Source: Stenotrophomonas sp. PS02298 (GTDB lineage: Bacteria > Pseudomonadota > Gammaproteobacteria > Xanthomonadales > Xanthomonadaceae). From it: 39,977 nucleotides of DNA. A program made the translations under genes and the position numbers. Positions within the stretch are counted from its first letter, which is position 1. Each line of letters begins with the position of its first letter. Of this stretch, positions 15,054 to 24,751 are shown piece by piece. The DNA is taken from NCBI RefSeq assembly GCF_029959445.1, contig NZ_JASCOR010000023.1, positions 1 through 39,977 of the forward strand. The letters are read 5' to 3'. The notes beneath the pieces are model-generated. The model searched no databases and was not told the DNA's origin. It worked only from the letters and a program-made list of their open reading frames with translations.

Positions 15054-17924
15054 ATGATGTTGCAGAACAAGCACGCGCGGCTGCGCACCAGCCTGCTGGC
15101 ACTGGCCGTGGCCGCCGCGATGGCGCCGCTGGCCGCATCGGCACAGACCGTGGAGCGTCAGGCCGATGGTGTGATCGTGCGCCCGGCCAATGCCAAAGCC
15201 GCCGATGTGCGCCTGCAGTTGGTGGACGACCGCATCGTGCGCGTCAGCGCGGACGTGGATGGTGATTTCCAGCGCAGCCCCAGCCTGATGCGCGTGGCCA
15301 ACAGCGCGCCGGTGCCGGCATTCGAGGTCAGCCAGGACGCCAGCGCAGTGACCCTGAAGGCCGCGGGCATCTCCGCGCAGGTTGCACTGGCTGATGGCCG
15401 CGTCAGCTTCTTCGATGCCGCCGGCAAGCCGCTGCTTGCCGAGTCGGCCGCAACGCGTGATTTCAGCGCCGGGCAGGTGGAAGGCAAGCCGATGTACAGC
15501 GTGCGCCAGCGCTTCGATTCGGTCGAAGGCGAAGCGCTGTACGGCACCGGCCTGCACCAGCAGGGCTGGATGAACCTCAAGGGCCGGGATGTCGAACTGC
15601 TCCAGCACAACATCGACAACGCCATTCCCTACCTGATCTCCAGCCGCAACTACGGCATCCTCTGGGACAACAACTCGATCACCCGTTACGGCGATCCCAA
15701 GGGCCTGCGACCGCTGCAGGAAGACCTGGTGGTCTATGACGCGCAGGGCAAGCCGGGTGCATTCACCGCGACCTATTCGTTCGATGGCCAGCAGCGTGTC
15801 GTGCGTCGCGAGAACGAGATCAACTACCAGTACATCAAGGACCTGAAGGCGCTGCCCGCCGACGGCTGGAACAAGGCCCAGGGCGGCCGCACCCAGGTGG
15901 TGTGGGAAGGCGCCATCGAAGCCAAGCAGGGCGGCCGCCACACGTTCTCGATGTACAACAGCGAGTACGCCAAGGTCTACATCGACGGCAAGTTGGTGAT
16001 CGACCGTTGGCGCCAGAACTGGAACCCGTGGCACCACGAGTTCGCGCTGGACCTGCAGCCGGGCCAGAAGCACCAGGTGAAGGTGGAATGGGACGCGATC
16101 GATCCGGCCTATATCGCGCTGCTGCATCGCGACCCGCTGCCGGCCGCTGAGGCCAATGATCTTTCGATCTGGTCCGAAGCCGGGCAGATGATCGACTACT
16201 ACGTGGTTGCCGGCAGCAATGCCGACGAACTGATCGCCGGCTACCGCGAACTGACCGGCAAGGCCGTGCTGCTGCCGAAGTGGTCGTATGGCTTCTGGCA
16301 GAGCCGCGAGCGCTACAAGACCCAGGACGAGCTGACCGGTGCGCTGGACGAGTACCGCCGCCGCAAGCTGCCGATCGACGCCATCGTGCTCGACTGGTCG
16401 TACTGGCCGGAAGACGCCTGGGGCTCGCACGACTTCGACAGCAAGAACTTCCCGGATCCGACCGGCATGATCAAGCACGTGCACGACCAGAACGCGCAGA
16501 TCATGATTTCGGTGTGGCCGAAGTTCTACCCGACCACCGCCAACTACAAGGAACTCGACGCCGCTGGTGCCATGTACCACCGCAACGTCGAAGTCGGCGA
16601 GCTGGACTGGATCGGCAAGGGCTACCTGAATTCCTTCTACGACCCGTACTCGCAGAAGGGCCGCGACATCTTCTGGCGTCAGGTCAACGAGAAGCTCAAC
16701 AGCCGTGGCATCGATGCCTGGTGGCTGGACGCCTCCGAGCCGGACCTGCACAGCAACATCGACATCGGTGAGCGCAAGGCGCGCACCACGCCGACCGCGA
16801 TCGGTTCCTCGGTGGAGTACTTCAACTCCTATCCGCTGGTGCATTCCGAAGGCGTGTACGAAGGCTCGCGCGAGGTCGATCCGGACAAGCGCGTGTTCAT
16901 CCTCTCGCGTGCTTACTTCGCCGGCCAGCAGCGCGCCGGTGCGGCGTTCTGGAGCGGTGACATCGTGCCGCGCTGGGACGACATGCGTGAGCAGATCTCC
17001 GGCCTGGTCAATGCCTCGATGGCCGGTGCGCCGAACGTCAGCTTCGACATCGGTGGCTTCTCGCCGGAGCAGCGCTTCATCGACAAGGACCCGGCGCACC
17101 TGCCGGAGTGGCGCGAGATGAGCCTGCGCTGGTTCCAGTACGGCGCCTTCGTGCCGGTGTTCCGCCTGCACGGCCAGTTCCCGTACCGCGAGATCTGGGA
17201 AATCGCCCCGGAAGGCTCGGCGCACTACAACAGCTTCGTCCACTACCTGAAGCTGCGTTACACGCTGCTGCCCTATATCTACACCCTGGCCGGTGATACC
17301 TGGCAGAAGGACGGCACCATCCTGCGCGCGATGGCGATGGACTTCCCGGCCGACCCCAAGGTGCGTGACATCGCCGACCAGTACCTGTTCGGCCCGGCCT
17401 TCCTGGTCGCGCCGGTGACCGAGTTCAAGGCCACCAGCCGTCAGGTCTACCTGCCGGCCGGCACCAGCTGGATCGACTTCAACACCGGCGAGCGTCATGC
17501 CGGTGGCCAGACCATCACCGCCGCCGCGCCGCTGGAGCGCAGTCCGCTGTTCGTGCGTGCCGGCTCCATCGTCCCGCGCACCGTGGTCCAGCAGTACGTC
17601 GACGAGCAGCCCAACGCACCGGTCACCATCGAGGTCTATACCGGCGCCGACGGCAGCTTCTCGCTGTACGAGGACAACGGCCGCAACTATGGCTACGAGC
17701 GTGGCCAGTCCAGCCGCATCGCACTGCAGTGGGATCAGGCCAAGGGCGTGCTGAGCATCGGTGCGCGCGAAGGCAGCTACCCGGGCATGCAGGACAAGCG
17801 CGAGCTGCGCGTGCGCTGGGTCGATGGCCCGCGTGACGGCATCGGCACGCTGGAGCCCAAGGCCGACGTGGTGGTGCGTTACGACGGCAAGGCGCAGGCC
17901 ATCACCCGTCCGGCTGCCCGCTGA
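15054..17924 (+). CDS. GH31 alpha-xylosidase with PA14 domain
   Basis: A 956-residue family 31 enzyme that removes alpha-1,6-xylose from the non-reducing end of xyloglucan oligosaccharides. A Sec signal peptide ends at ASA-QT (about residue 30). An N-terminal beta-sandwich is followed by a PA14-like insert at about 265-365 (WEGAIEAKQGGRHTFSMY to HQVKVEW), as in the Cellvibrio japonicus alpha-xylosidase Xyl31A. The catalytic barrel has nucleophile D559 in WWLDASEPD and acid/base D636 in FWSGDIVPRWDDM. The C-terminus is beta-sheet-rich. Lack of a lipobox suggests a soluble periplasmic or outer-surface protein. The start has GGAGGGAG upstream; a second ATG follows immediately. Alpha-xylosidase rather than alpha-glucosidase specificity is supported by PA14 and by the locus. 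Confidence 0.92.
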   Translation: MMLQNKHARLRTSLLALAVAAAMAPLAASAQTVERQADGVIVRPANAKAADVRLQLVDDRIVRVSADVDGDFQRSPSLMRVANSAPVPAFEVSQDASAVTLKAAGISAQVALADGRVSFFDAAGKPLLAESAATRDFSAGQVEGKPMYSVRQRFDSVEGEALYGTGLHQQGWMNLKGRDVELLQHNIDNAIPYLISSRNYGILWDNNSITRYGDPKGLRPLQEDLVVYDAQGKPGAFTATYSFDGQQRVVRRENEINYQYIKDLKALPADGWNKAQGGRTQVVWEGAIEAKQGGRHTFSMYNSEYAKVYIDGKLVIDRWRQNWNPWHHEFALDLQPGQKHQVKVEWDAIDPAYIALLHRDPLPAAEANDLSIWSEAGQMIDYYVVAGSNADELIAGYRELTGKAVLLPKWSYGFWQSRERYKTQDELTGALDEYRRRKLPIDAIVLDWSYWPEDAWGSHDFDSKNFPDPTGMIKHVHDQNAQIMISVWPKFYPTTANYKELDAAGAMYHRNVEVGELDWIGKGYLNSFYDPYSQKGRDIFWRQVNEKLNSRGIDAWWLDASEPDLHSNIDIGERKARTTPTAIGSSVEYFNSYPLVHSEGVYEGSREVDPDKRVFILSRAYFAGQQRAGAAFWSGDIVPRWDDMREQISGLVNASMAGAPNVSFDIGGFSPEQRFIDKDPAHLPEWREMSLRWFQYGAFVPVFRLHGQFPYREIWEIAPEGSAHYNSFVHYLKLRYTLLPYIYTLAGDTWQKDGTILRAMAMDFPADPKVRDIADQYLFGPAFLVAPVTEFKATSRQVYLPAGTSWIDFNTGERHAGGQTITAAAPLERSPLFVRAGSIVPRTVVQQYVDEQPNAPVTIEVYTGADGSFSLYEDNGRNYGYERGQSSRIALQWDQAKGVLSIGAREGSYPGMQDKRELRVRWVDGPRDGIGTLEPKADVVVRYDGKAQAITRPAAR

Positions 17925-17985
17925 CAGCGGCAGCCAAGTTCGGCATTATGGAAACCGGTGGACATTTGAGTCTGGGAGGGCCGGA

Positions 17986-20403
17986 ATGAACGCTGCAAAC
18001 GGTCCTGTCCCGGTCGTCGGGATGACCACTGGAACCGCCGGGCTGGCACAGCCCGGCCGCCGAGCGCTGTTCAAGGGCGCGGCGGCCGCGTTGGCCGTCG
18101 GCAACCTGCCGCTGGCCGGCGTGCTGCAGGCGGCGACGTCGGAAGCCGCGGCGTCGGCCGCCGACCTGCTGTGGTACCGGCAGCCGGCGCGCAGCTGGGT
18201 GGAGGCCTTGCCGCTGGGCAATGGCCGGCTTGGCGCAATGGTGTTCGGTGGCGTCGCCAACGAGCGCCTGCAACTCAATGAAGACACGCTCTACGCCGGT
18301 GGCCCGTACAGCGCGGTCAATCCGCGTGCGCGCGACAGCGTGCAGCGCGTGCGTGAGCTGGTCTTCGCCGGTGACTATGCCGCCGCCGAAGCACTGGCCA
18401 ACGAGACGCTGATCTCGCGGCCGGTCAAACAGATGCCGTACCAGCCGCTGGGCAACCTGTGGCTGGAGTTCCATCGCCTGGAAGGCATCAGCGATTACCG
18501 CCGCGAGCTGGATCTGGATGCGGCCATTGCCCGCACCACGTTCCGCGCCGGTGCCGGCCTGCATCGCCGCGAGGTGTTCATCTCGCCGGTCGATCAATGC
18601 CTGGTGTTGCGCTACACCGTGGAAGACGGTGAGCCGATGGGTGGCTTCATCCGCACCGCCAACGAGCACGCAACCAGTACGACGGCCACCGACGATGGTT
18701 GGCTGGTCAGCGGCCACAACGTGTCGCGCGACGGTGTGCCCGGCAAGCTGCGTTTTACGTTCCGTGTGCAGGTGCGCCACGTTGGCGGCAAGCTGCGCAT
18801 CAACACCGATCACATCGCCTTCGACGGCGTGCGTGAGCTGGAACTGCGACTGGTCGCCGCCACCAGCTACCGCGCCTTCGATGACGTCGGCGGCGATCCG
18901 GAAGCGATCACCGCCGCACAGTTGTCCAAGGCCGCAAGCAGAAGCGCCGCGCAGCTGCGCGCCGATCACCTGGCCGAACACCAGCGCCTGTACCGGCGCA
19001 TGCGCCTGGACCTGGGCCGCACGGTTGCCGCCGACAAGCCTACCGACGAACGCATCGCGGCCTTTGCCAGCGGTGATGATCCGGCACTGGTCGCGCTGTA
19101 CCACGCCTATGCCCGTTACCTGTTGATCTGCAGCTCGCGTCCCGGCACCCAGCCGGCCAACCTGCAGGGCATCTGGAACGATCTGATGGACCCGCCGTGG
19201 GAGAGCAAGTACACGCTCAACATCAACACGCAGATGAACTACTGGCCGGCCGAAGCGGCGGCCTTGCCCGAATGCGTGGAGCCCTTGCAGCGGATGATCG
19301 GCGAACTGGCCCGCAGCGGCGCGCTCACCGCGCAGCAGATGTACGGCGTCGATGGCTGGGTGGTGCACAACAACACCGACCTGTGGCGCGTCAGCACGCC
19401 GCCCGATGGCGCGCAGTGGGCACTGTGGCCGACTGGCGGCGCGTGGCTGCTGCAGCAGCTGTGGGACCGCTGGGACTATGGCCGCGACCCGGCTTACCTG
19501 CGCCAGGTCTGGCCGCTGTTCAAGGGCGCGGCGCTGTTCTTCGTCAACAGCCTGCAGCGCGATCCGAACACCGGCCACCAGGTCACGGTGCCGTCGATCT
19601 CGCCTGAGAACCAGCATCCACACGGCGCGGCGATCTGCGCCGGGCCGACCATGGATGCGCAGCTGCTGCGCGACCTGTTCGGCCAGTGCATCGAGGCGGC
19701 GCGCCTGCTCGACACCGATCATGCCTTCGCCGCACAACTGGAAACGCTGCGTGCGCAGCTGCCGCCGAACCGGGTCGGGCGCGCCGGCCAGCTGATGGAA
19801 TGGCAGCAGGATTGGGACATGCAGGCGCCGGAACTGCACCATCGCCACGTCTCGCATCTGTACGGCCTGCACCCGTCCAGCCAGATCAACCGCCGCGACA
19901 CACCCGAGCTCAGCGCCGCCGCACGCCGCACCCTGGAACTGCGCGGTGACGAAGCGACCGGCTGGGGCATCGCCTGGCGCCTGAACCTGTGGGCGCGGCT
20001 GGGCGAAGGCCAGCGTTGCCTGCAGATCCTGCGCCTGCTGCTGGCACCGCAGCGCAGCTATCCAAACCTGTTCGACGCACATCCGCCGTTCCAGATCGAT
20101 GGCAATTTCGGTGGCGCCGCCGGCATCGTCGAGATGCTGGTGCAGAGCTGGGGCGGGGCGGTGTTCCTGCTGCCTGCGCTGCCGGCCGAACTGGTGCAGG
20201 GAAGCCTGCAGGGCGTGCGTGTGCGCAATGCCGGCGTGCTCGACCTGCAGTGGAGCGCGGGCCGCCTGCAGCAGGTCAGCCTGCTGGCCGAACGCGGCGG
20301 CGCCTTCACCCTCGTTTACCAAACCCACGAACTGAAACTGGACCTGCGTGCCGGCCAGCGCATCACCGCGCAGCTGCACGATGGTCAATGGAGTCTTGCA
20401 TGA
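17986..20403 (+). CDS. GH95 alpha-L-fucosidase with Tat-type signal
   Basis: An 805-residue family 95 glycoside hydrolase that removes alpha-1,2-linked L-fucose from fucosylated xyloglucan side chains. Expected catalytic residues are present: N412 and N414 (in TLNINTQMNYWPAEAA), the general acid E541 (SISPEN) and D705 (FQIDGNFGG). The catalytic (alpha/alpha)6 barrel is framed by N- and C-terminal beta domains. The leader contains GRRALFKGAAAALAVG, a twin-arginine motif, so Tat export is likely, unlike the other hydrolases in the locus. The ATG at 17986 follows a GGGAGGG Shine-Dalgarno. Some GH95 members act on alpha-L-galactose, but context favours fucose. The stop codon overlaps an 11-codon ORF leading into xylB. 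Confidence 0.9.
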   Translation: MNAANGPVPVVGMTTGTAGLAQPGRRALFKGAAAALAVGNLPLAGVLQAATSEAAASAADLLWYRQPARSWVEALPLGNGRLGAMVFGGVANERLQLNEDTLYAGGPYSAVNPRARDSVQRVRELVFAGDYAAAEALANETLISRPVKQMPYQPLGNLWLEFHRLEGISDYRRELDLDAAIARTTFRAGAGLHRREVFISPVDQCLVLRYTVEDGEPMGGFIRTANEHATSTTATDDGWLVSGHNVSRDGVPGKLRFTFRVQVRHVGGKLRINTDHIAFDGVRELELRLVAATSYRAFDDVGGDPEAITAAQLSKAASRSAAQLRADHLAEHQRLYRRMRLDLGRTVAADKPTDERIAAFASGDDPALVALYHAYARYLLICSSRPGTQPANLQGIWNDLMDPPWESKYTLNINTQMNYWPAEAAALPECVEPLQRMIGELARSGALTAQQMYGVDGWVVHNNTDLWRVSTPPDGAQWALWPTGGAWLLQQLWDRWDYGRDPAYLRQVWPLFKGAALFFVNSLQRDPNTGHQVTVPSISPENQHPHGAAICAGPTMDAQLLRDLFGQCIEAARLLDTDHAFAAQLETLRAQLPPNRVGRAGQLMEWQQDWDMQAPELHHRHVSHLYGLHPSSQINRRDTPELSAAARRTLELRGDEATGWGIAWRLNLWARLGEGQRCLQILRLLLAPQRSYPNLFDAHPPFQIDGNFGGAAGIVEMLVQSWGGAVFLLPALPAELVQGSLQGVRVRNAGVLDLQWSAGRLQQVSLLAERGGAFTLVYQTHELKLDLRAGQRITAQLHDGQWSLA

Positions 20404-20435
20404 GTCACCTCGCTTCCCGTTGGTGCGCGGCATGA
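20400..20435 (+). CDS. 11-codon mini-ORF bridging GH95 and xylB
   Basis: This ORF encodes MSHLASRWCAA. Its ATG (20400-20402) overlaps the GH95 TGA as ATGA, and its own TGA (20433-20435) overlaps the xylB ATG as ATGA. A GGAG at 20390-20393 lies six bases before its start, whereas xylB has no clear Shine-Dalgarno of its own. This suggests a translational-coupling relay: ribosomes leaving GH95, or initiating at the GGAG, translate eleven codons and re-initiate at xylB. The peptide itself may have no function. Translation is inferred from the start site and overlaps only. Confidence 0.5.
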   Translation: MSHLASRWCAA

Positions 20436-21925
20436 GCATCGTCGCCGGTATCGACGCGGGCACGCAGAGCCTGAAAGTCGTGGTCTACGACGCCGCGCAA
20501 CGGCAGTTGCTGGCCACGGCCAGCGCACCGCTGCAGCTGCACAGTGCCGATGACGGCAGCCGCGAGCAGGACCCGGCAGCGTGGGTCGCGGCGATGGAGG
20601 ATTGCTTCGCCCGCATCGACCCGCAGCTGCGCCAGCAGGTGCAGGCGCTGGCGGTGTCGGGCCAGCAGCATGGCTTCGTCGCGTTGGATGCGGACGGCAA
20701 GGTGCTGGCCCCGGCCAAGCTCTGGTGCGACACCAGCAGCAGCGCCGAATGCGCACAGATCATGGACGCGGCCGGCGGCGCGCAGCGCTGCATCGAACTG
20801 GCCGGCAACCCCATCCTTGCCGGCTACACCGCCTCCAAGCTGCCATGGACGGCCAAACACCGGCCGGAGGCCTACGCAAAGCTGGCGCATATCCTGCTGC
20901 CGCACGACTACCTGAACTTCGTGCTGACCGGCCAGTACTACTGCGAGCACGGCGATGCCTCGGGCACCGGTTGGCTGGATGTGCGCACGCGCCAGTGGTC
21001 GCCGGAACTGTTGAAGGCGACCGACGCCAACCGCGATCTCGCTGCCTGCCTGCCGCCGCTGGTGGACGCCGATGCCCTGTTCGATATCGCGCCCGGGGCT
21101 GCAGCACGCCTGGGCTTACCGGCCACGGTGAAGATTGGCGCAGGCGGCGGTGACAACATGATGGCCGCGATCGGCACCGGCTGCGTTGCGCCGGGCAAGC
21201 TGGCGATGAGTTTGGGTACTTCGGGCACCTTGTTCGCCAGTTCCGATGTGCCGGTGGTGGATGCCGGTGGCGCATGGGCGGCGTTCTGTTCGTCCAGCGG
21301 CGGTTGGTTGCCGCTGATCTGCACGATGAACTGCACGGTGGTCACCGAGCAGGTGGCGCGCATGTTCGGCTTCAGCAGCCGCGACGGCGATGCGCATATC
21401 AATGCGACCACACCGGGCGCCGATGGCCTGGTGATGCTGCCCTTCCTCAATGGCGAGCGCACTCCCGACCTGCCGCTGGGCAAGGGTGTGCTGGCTGGCC
21501 TGGACGCCACCACCATGAACCCATCGCACTTCTACCGCGCAGCGATGGAAGGGGCGACCTACGCCCTGAAGTACGGCTTTGATGCCTTCGTCGGTGCCGG
21601 CATGCGCTTCGACCGCATCGTGCTGACCGGTGGCGGCAGCAACAGCGCTGCCTGGCGGCAGATGGTCGCCGATGTGTTCGGCCTGTCGGTGGAAGTGCCG
21701 CAGCAGTCCGAAGGCGCCGCTTTCGGGGCCGCCCTGCAGGCGCTGTGGGCATTGCAGCGCAGCGCCGGCAACGACGCATCCCTGGCCACACTCGCGGCCA
21801 CCCATGTAACCCCCGATGCCGCAGCCACTGCCACGCCTGACGGCGCGCGCAGCGCGGCCTATGCGCTGGCCTACCAGCGCTACCTGCAACACCTGCACGC
21901 CGTCATGCCGCTGTACCGCGGTTGA
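20432..21925 (+). CDS. xylB: Xylulokinase
   Basis: A 497-residue FGGY-family sugar kinase that phosphorylates D-xylulose to xylulose 5-phosphate with ATP in the cytoplasm. Visible motifs are the phosphate-binding GIDAGTQSLKVVVYD at the N-terminus, SGQQHGFV in the substrate region, GDASGTGWLD, the catalytic-base D241 in GGGDNMM, LGTSGTLFAS, and the nucleotide-binding GGGSNSAAWRQM near the C-terminus. Length is typical. The start is the ATG at 20432, which gives the canonical N-terminus. The Shine-Dalgarno is weak and translation is probably coupled to the upstream mini-ORF. With xylA directly downstream, it channels xylose released by GH31 into the pentose phosphate pathway. Confidence 0.95.
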   Translation: MSIVAGIDAGTQSLKVVVYDAAQRQLLATASAPLQLHSADDGSREQDPAAWVAAMEDCFARIDPQLRQQVQALAVSGQQHGFVALDADGKVLAPAKLWCDTSSSAECAQIMDAAGGAQRCIELAGNPILAGYTASKLPWTAKHRPEAYAKLAHILLPHDYLNFVLTGQYYCEHGDASGTGWLDVRTRQWSPELLKATDANRDLAACLPPLVDADALFDIAPGAAARLGLPATVKIGAGGGDNMMAAIGTGCVAPGKLAMSLGTSGTLFASSDVPVVDAGGAWAAFCSSSGGWLPLICTMNCTVVTEQVARMFGFSSRDGDAHINATTPGADGLVMLPFLNGERTPDLPLGKGVLAGLDATTMNPSHFYRAAMEGATYALKYGFDAFVGAGMRFDRIVLTGGGSNSAAWRQMVADVFGLSVEVPQQSEGAAFGAALQALWALQRSAGNDASLATLAATHVTPDAAATATPDGARSAAYALAYQRYLQHLHAVMPLYRG

Positions 21926-21963
21926 TTCTTTCCCCGTAGTTTGTCGACACAGGAATTCGCACC

Positions 21964-23298
21964 ATGAGCAAGCAGCCCTTCATCGGCGCCACCGAGTATT
22001 TCCCCGGCATCGGCCAGATCCCGTTCGAGGGTCGCGACTCCGACAACCCCTTGGCGTTCAAGGTCTATGACGCGGACAAGCTGGTCGGTGGCAAGAGCAT
22101 GCGCGAGCACCTGCGCTTCGCCGCCTGCTACTGGCACACCTTCTGCAACGCCGGTGCCGATCCGTTCGGTCCGGGCACGCGCCGCTTCCCGTGGGAGAAG
22201 GGCGATGCCATGGCCACCGCCGAGGCCAAGGTCGATGCGGCGTTCGAGTTCTTCACCAAGCTCGGTGTGCCTTACTACTGCTTCCACGATGTCGACATGG
22301 CGCCGGACGCCGATGACATCGGCACCTACGAAAAGAATCTCAAGCACGTGGTGGCGCTGGCCAAGCAACGCCAGCAGGCGACCGGCACCAAGCTGCTGTG
22401 GGGCACTGCCAACCTGTTCTCGCACCCGCGCTACATGAACGGCGCGGCGACCAACCCGGATTTCAACGTGGTCAGCCGCGCCGCGGTGCAGGTGAAGGCC
22501 GCGCTGGAAGCCACGGTTGAACTGGGCGGCGAGCACTTCGTGTTCTGGGGTGGCCGCGAAGGGTATGCCAGCCTGCACAACACCAACATGAAGCGCGAGC
22601 TCGAGCACTTCGCACGCTTCCTCAGCGCTGCGCGCGACTACGGTCGCAGCATCGGCTTCACCGGCAAGTTCTTCATCGAGCCCAAGCCAATGGAGCCGAT
22701 GAAGCACCAGTACGATTTCGACTCGGCAACCGTCGCCGGCTTCCTCAAGGCCAATGGCCTGCAGGATGACTTCATGCTCAACATCGAGGCCAACCACGCC
22801 ACGCTGTCCGGCCACACCTTCGAGCACGACCTGCAGGTCGCCTCCGATCACGGCCTGCTCGGCAGCATCGATGCCAACCGTGGCAACGCGCAGAACGGCT
22901 GGGACACCGACCAGTTCCCGACCGACCTGTACGACACCGTCGGCGCGATGCTGGTGGTGCTGCGTCAGGGCGGCCTGGTCGGCGGCCTGAACTTCGATGC
23001 CAAGCCGCGCCGCGAATCCACCGACATGGAAGACCTGTTCATTGCCCACATCGGTGGCATGGATGCGTTCGCACGCGGTCTGGAAGTGGCCCACGGCCTG
23101 CTCAATGATTCGCCGTGGGAACAGTGGCGCGCACAGCGTTACGCCAGCTTCGATGCCGGCGCCGGCAAGGACTTCGCCAGCGGCAAGCTGGGCCTGGCCG
23201 ACCTGGCCAAGCTCGCGGCCGGCAACGGCGAACCGGTGCAGGCCAGCGGCAAGCAGGAGCGCTACGAGAACCTGCTCAACCAATACCTGCTGCGCTGA
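21964..23298 (+). CDS. xylA: Xylose isomerase
   Basis: A 444-residue class II xylose isomerase converting D-xylose to D-xylulose in the cytoplasm. Catalytic H108 and D111 lie in FHDVDMAPD, and FWGGREGY is present. Metal ligands are visible in [13 protein letters not shown] (E239), [18 protein letters not shown] and [20 protein letters not shown]. Length and numbering are close to the E. coli enzyme (H101, E232). The ATG at 21964 has AGGA nine bases upstream. It lies 38 bases after xylB, and the kinase-before-isomerase order within a xyloglucan locus matches Xanthomonas. No mutation or truncation is seen. Confidence 0.97.
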   Translation: MSKQPFIGATEYFPGIGQIPFEGRDSDNPLAFKVYDADKLVGGKSMREHLRFAACYWHTFCNAGADPFGPGTRRFPWEKGDAMATAEAKVDAAFEFFTKLGVPYYCFHDVDMAPDADDIGTYEKNLKHVVALAKQRQQATGTKLLWGTANLFSHPRYMNGAATNPDFNVVSRAAVQVKAALEATVELGGEHFVFWGGREGYASLHNTNMKRELEHFARFLSAARDYGRSIGFTGKFFIEPKPMEPMKHQYDFDSATVAGFLKANGLQDDFMLNIEANHATLSGHTFEHDLQVASDHGLLGSIDANRGNAQNGWDTDQFPTDLYDTVGAMLVVLRQGGLVGGLNFDAKPRRESTDMEDLFIAHIGGMDAFARGLEVAHGLLNDSPWEQWRAQRYASFDAGAGKDFASGKLGLADLAKLAAGNGEPVQASGKQERYENLLNQYLLR

Positions 23299-23339
23299 GC
23301 ACCAGGCCGACGACATAACCAGACAAAGAGGGTGAGGGG

Positions 23340-24749
23340 ATGGGGCAGTCAGCAGCAAACAAGGAAAACACCGCGCTGATCGTATTGATCAGCGTGGTGG
23401 CGACGATAGGCGGGTTCCTGTTCGGCTTCGACAGTGGCGTGATCAACGGCACCGTCGATGGCCTGAAGCAGGCCTTTGGCTCCACCGAGGCGCAGCTGGG
23501 CTTTGAAGTGGCTTCGATGCTGCTGGGCTGTGCGATCGGCGCGTTCTTTGCCGGCCGCCTGGCCGATCGGCTGGGCCGGCGCTCGGTGTTGATCATCTCG
23601 GCGGTGCTGTTCCTGCTGTCGGCACTCGGTGCCGGCGGTGCGCACAGCTCGCTGGTGTTCATCGCCGCGCGCGTGGTCGGTGGTTTCGCGGTGGGTGCGG
23701 CCAGCGTGATGTCGCCGGCCTATATCGCCGAGGTTGCACCGGCGCGCTATCGCGGCCGGCTGGCCACGGTGCAGCAGATCGCGATCATCTCCGGCCTGTT
23801 CATCGCCTTCCTCAGCAACTACCTGCTGGCCAAGGCCGCTGGCGCCTCGACCGAGCCGCTGTGGGCCGGCCAGGCCGCATGGCGCTGGATGTTCTGGATG
23901 CAGGCGATCCCGTCGCTGCTGTTCCTGCTGCTGTTGCTGTTCATCCCGGAAAGCCCGCGCTTCCTGGTGGTCAAGCGCCGCAAGGATGAAGCACTGGCCG
24001 TGCTGACCCGTTTGTTCGGTGCCGAGCAGGCGCAGGCCACGCTGGGCGAGATCGACGCGTCGTTGTCGCAGGACCACCACCGCCCGCAGTTGTCGGATCT
24101 GGTCGACAAAGCCACCCGCAAGATCCGCCCGATCGTCTGGGTGGGCATTGGCCTTGCGGTGTTCCAGCAGCTGGTCGGCATCAACGTGGTGTTCTATTAC
24201 GGCGCGGTGCTGTGGCAGGCGGTGGGCTTCTCCGAGAGCGATGCGTTGCTGATCAATGTGTTGTCCGGCGCGCTCAGCATCGGTGCCTGCATCGTCACCG
24301 TGTTGTTGATCGACAAGATCGGCCGCAAGCCGCTGCTGTGGATCGGCTCCAGCGGCATGGCGGTATCGCTGGCGCTGGTGGTCTACGCCTTCGCCAGTGG
24401 TTCGATGGTGGAAGGCCACCTGCAGCTGCCCGGCGGCATGGGCACGCTGGCGCTGGTCGCAGCCAATGCCTACGTGGTGTTCTTCAATGTGTCCTGGGGC
24501 CCTGTGATGTGGGTGATGCTGGGCGAGATGTTCCCCAACCAGATCCGCGGGTCGGCGCTGGCGGTTGCCGGTGCGGCGCAGTGGACGGCGAACTTCATCG
24601 TCACGGTGACCTTCCCGATGCTGTTGGCCGGCATTGGTCTGGCATCGACGTACAGCATCTACCTGGTATCGGCGGTGATCTCGGTGTTCTTTGTTATCAA
24701 GTTCGTGCGTGAGACCAAGGGTCGTTCGCTCGAGCAGATGGAGGGTTGA
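23340..24749 (+). CDS. MFS sugar porter (XylE-like sugar:H+ symporter)
   Basis: A 469-residue inner-membrane major facilitator superfamily transporter of the sugar porter family, with about twelve predicted membrane segments. Family signatures are GFLFGFDSGVINGT in TM1, GRLADRLGRR in the first cytoplasmic loop, PESPRFLV after TM6, QQLVGINVVFYYG in TM7, and a C-terminal VRETKGRSLEQ resembling PETKG. It should import a monosaccharide with protons. Given xylA/xylB immediately upstream, D-xylose is the best guess, with glucose or galactose also possible. GTGAGGGG precedes the ATG at 23340. The GH3 gene follows with a two-base gap, so the two are co-transcribed. Confidence 0.9.
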   Translation: MGQSAANKENTALIVLISVVATIGGFLFGFDSGVINGTVDGLKQAFGSTEAQLGFEVASMLLGCAIGAFFAGRLADRLGRRSVLIISAVLFLLSALGAGGAHSSLVFIAARVVGGFAVGAASVMSPAYIAEVAPARYRGRLATVQQIAIISGLFIAFLSNYLLAKAAGASTEPLWAGQAAWRWMFWMQAIPSLLFLLLLLFIPESPRFLVVKRRKDEALAVLTRLFGAEQAQATLGEIDASLSQDHHRPQLSDLVDKATRKIRPIVWVGIGLAVFQQLVGINVVFYYGAVLWQAVGFSESDALLINVLSGALSIGACIVTVLLIDKIGRKPLLWIGSSGMAVSLALVVYAFASGSMVEGHLQLPGGMGTLALVAANAYVVFFNVSWGPVMWVMLGEMFPNQIRGSALAVAGAAQWTANFIVTVTFPMLLAGIGLASTYSIYLVSAVISVFFVIKFVRETKGRSLEQMEG

Positions 24750-24751
24750 GG

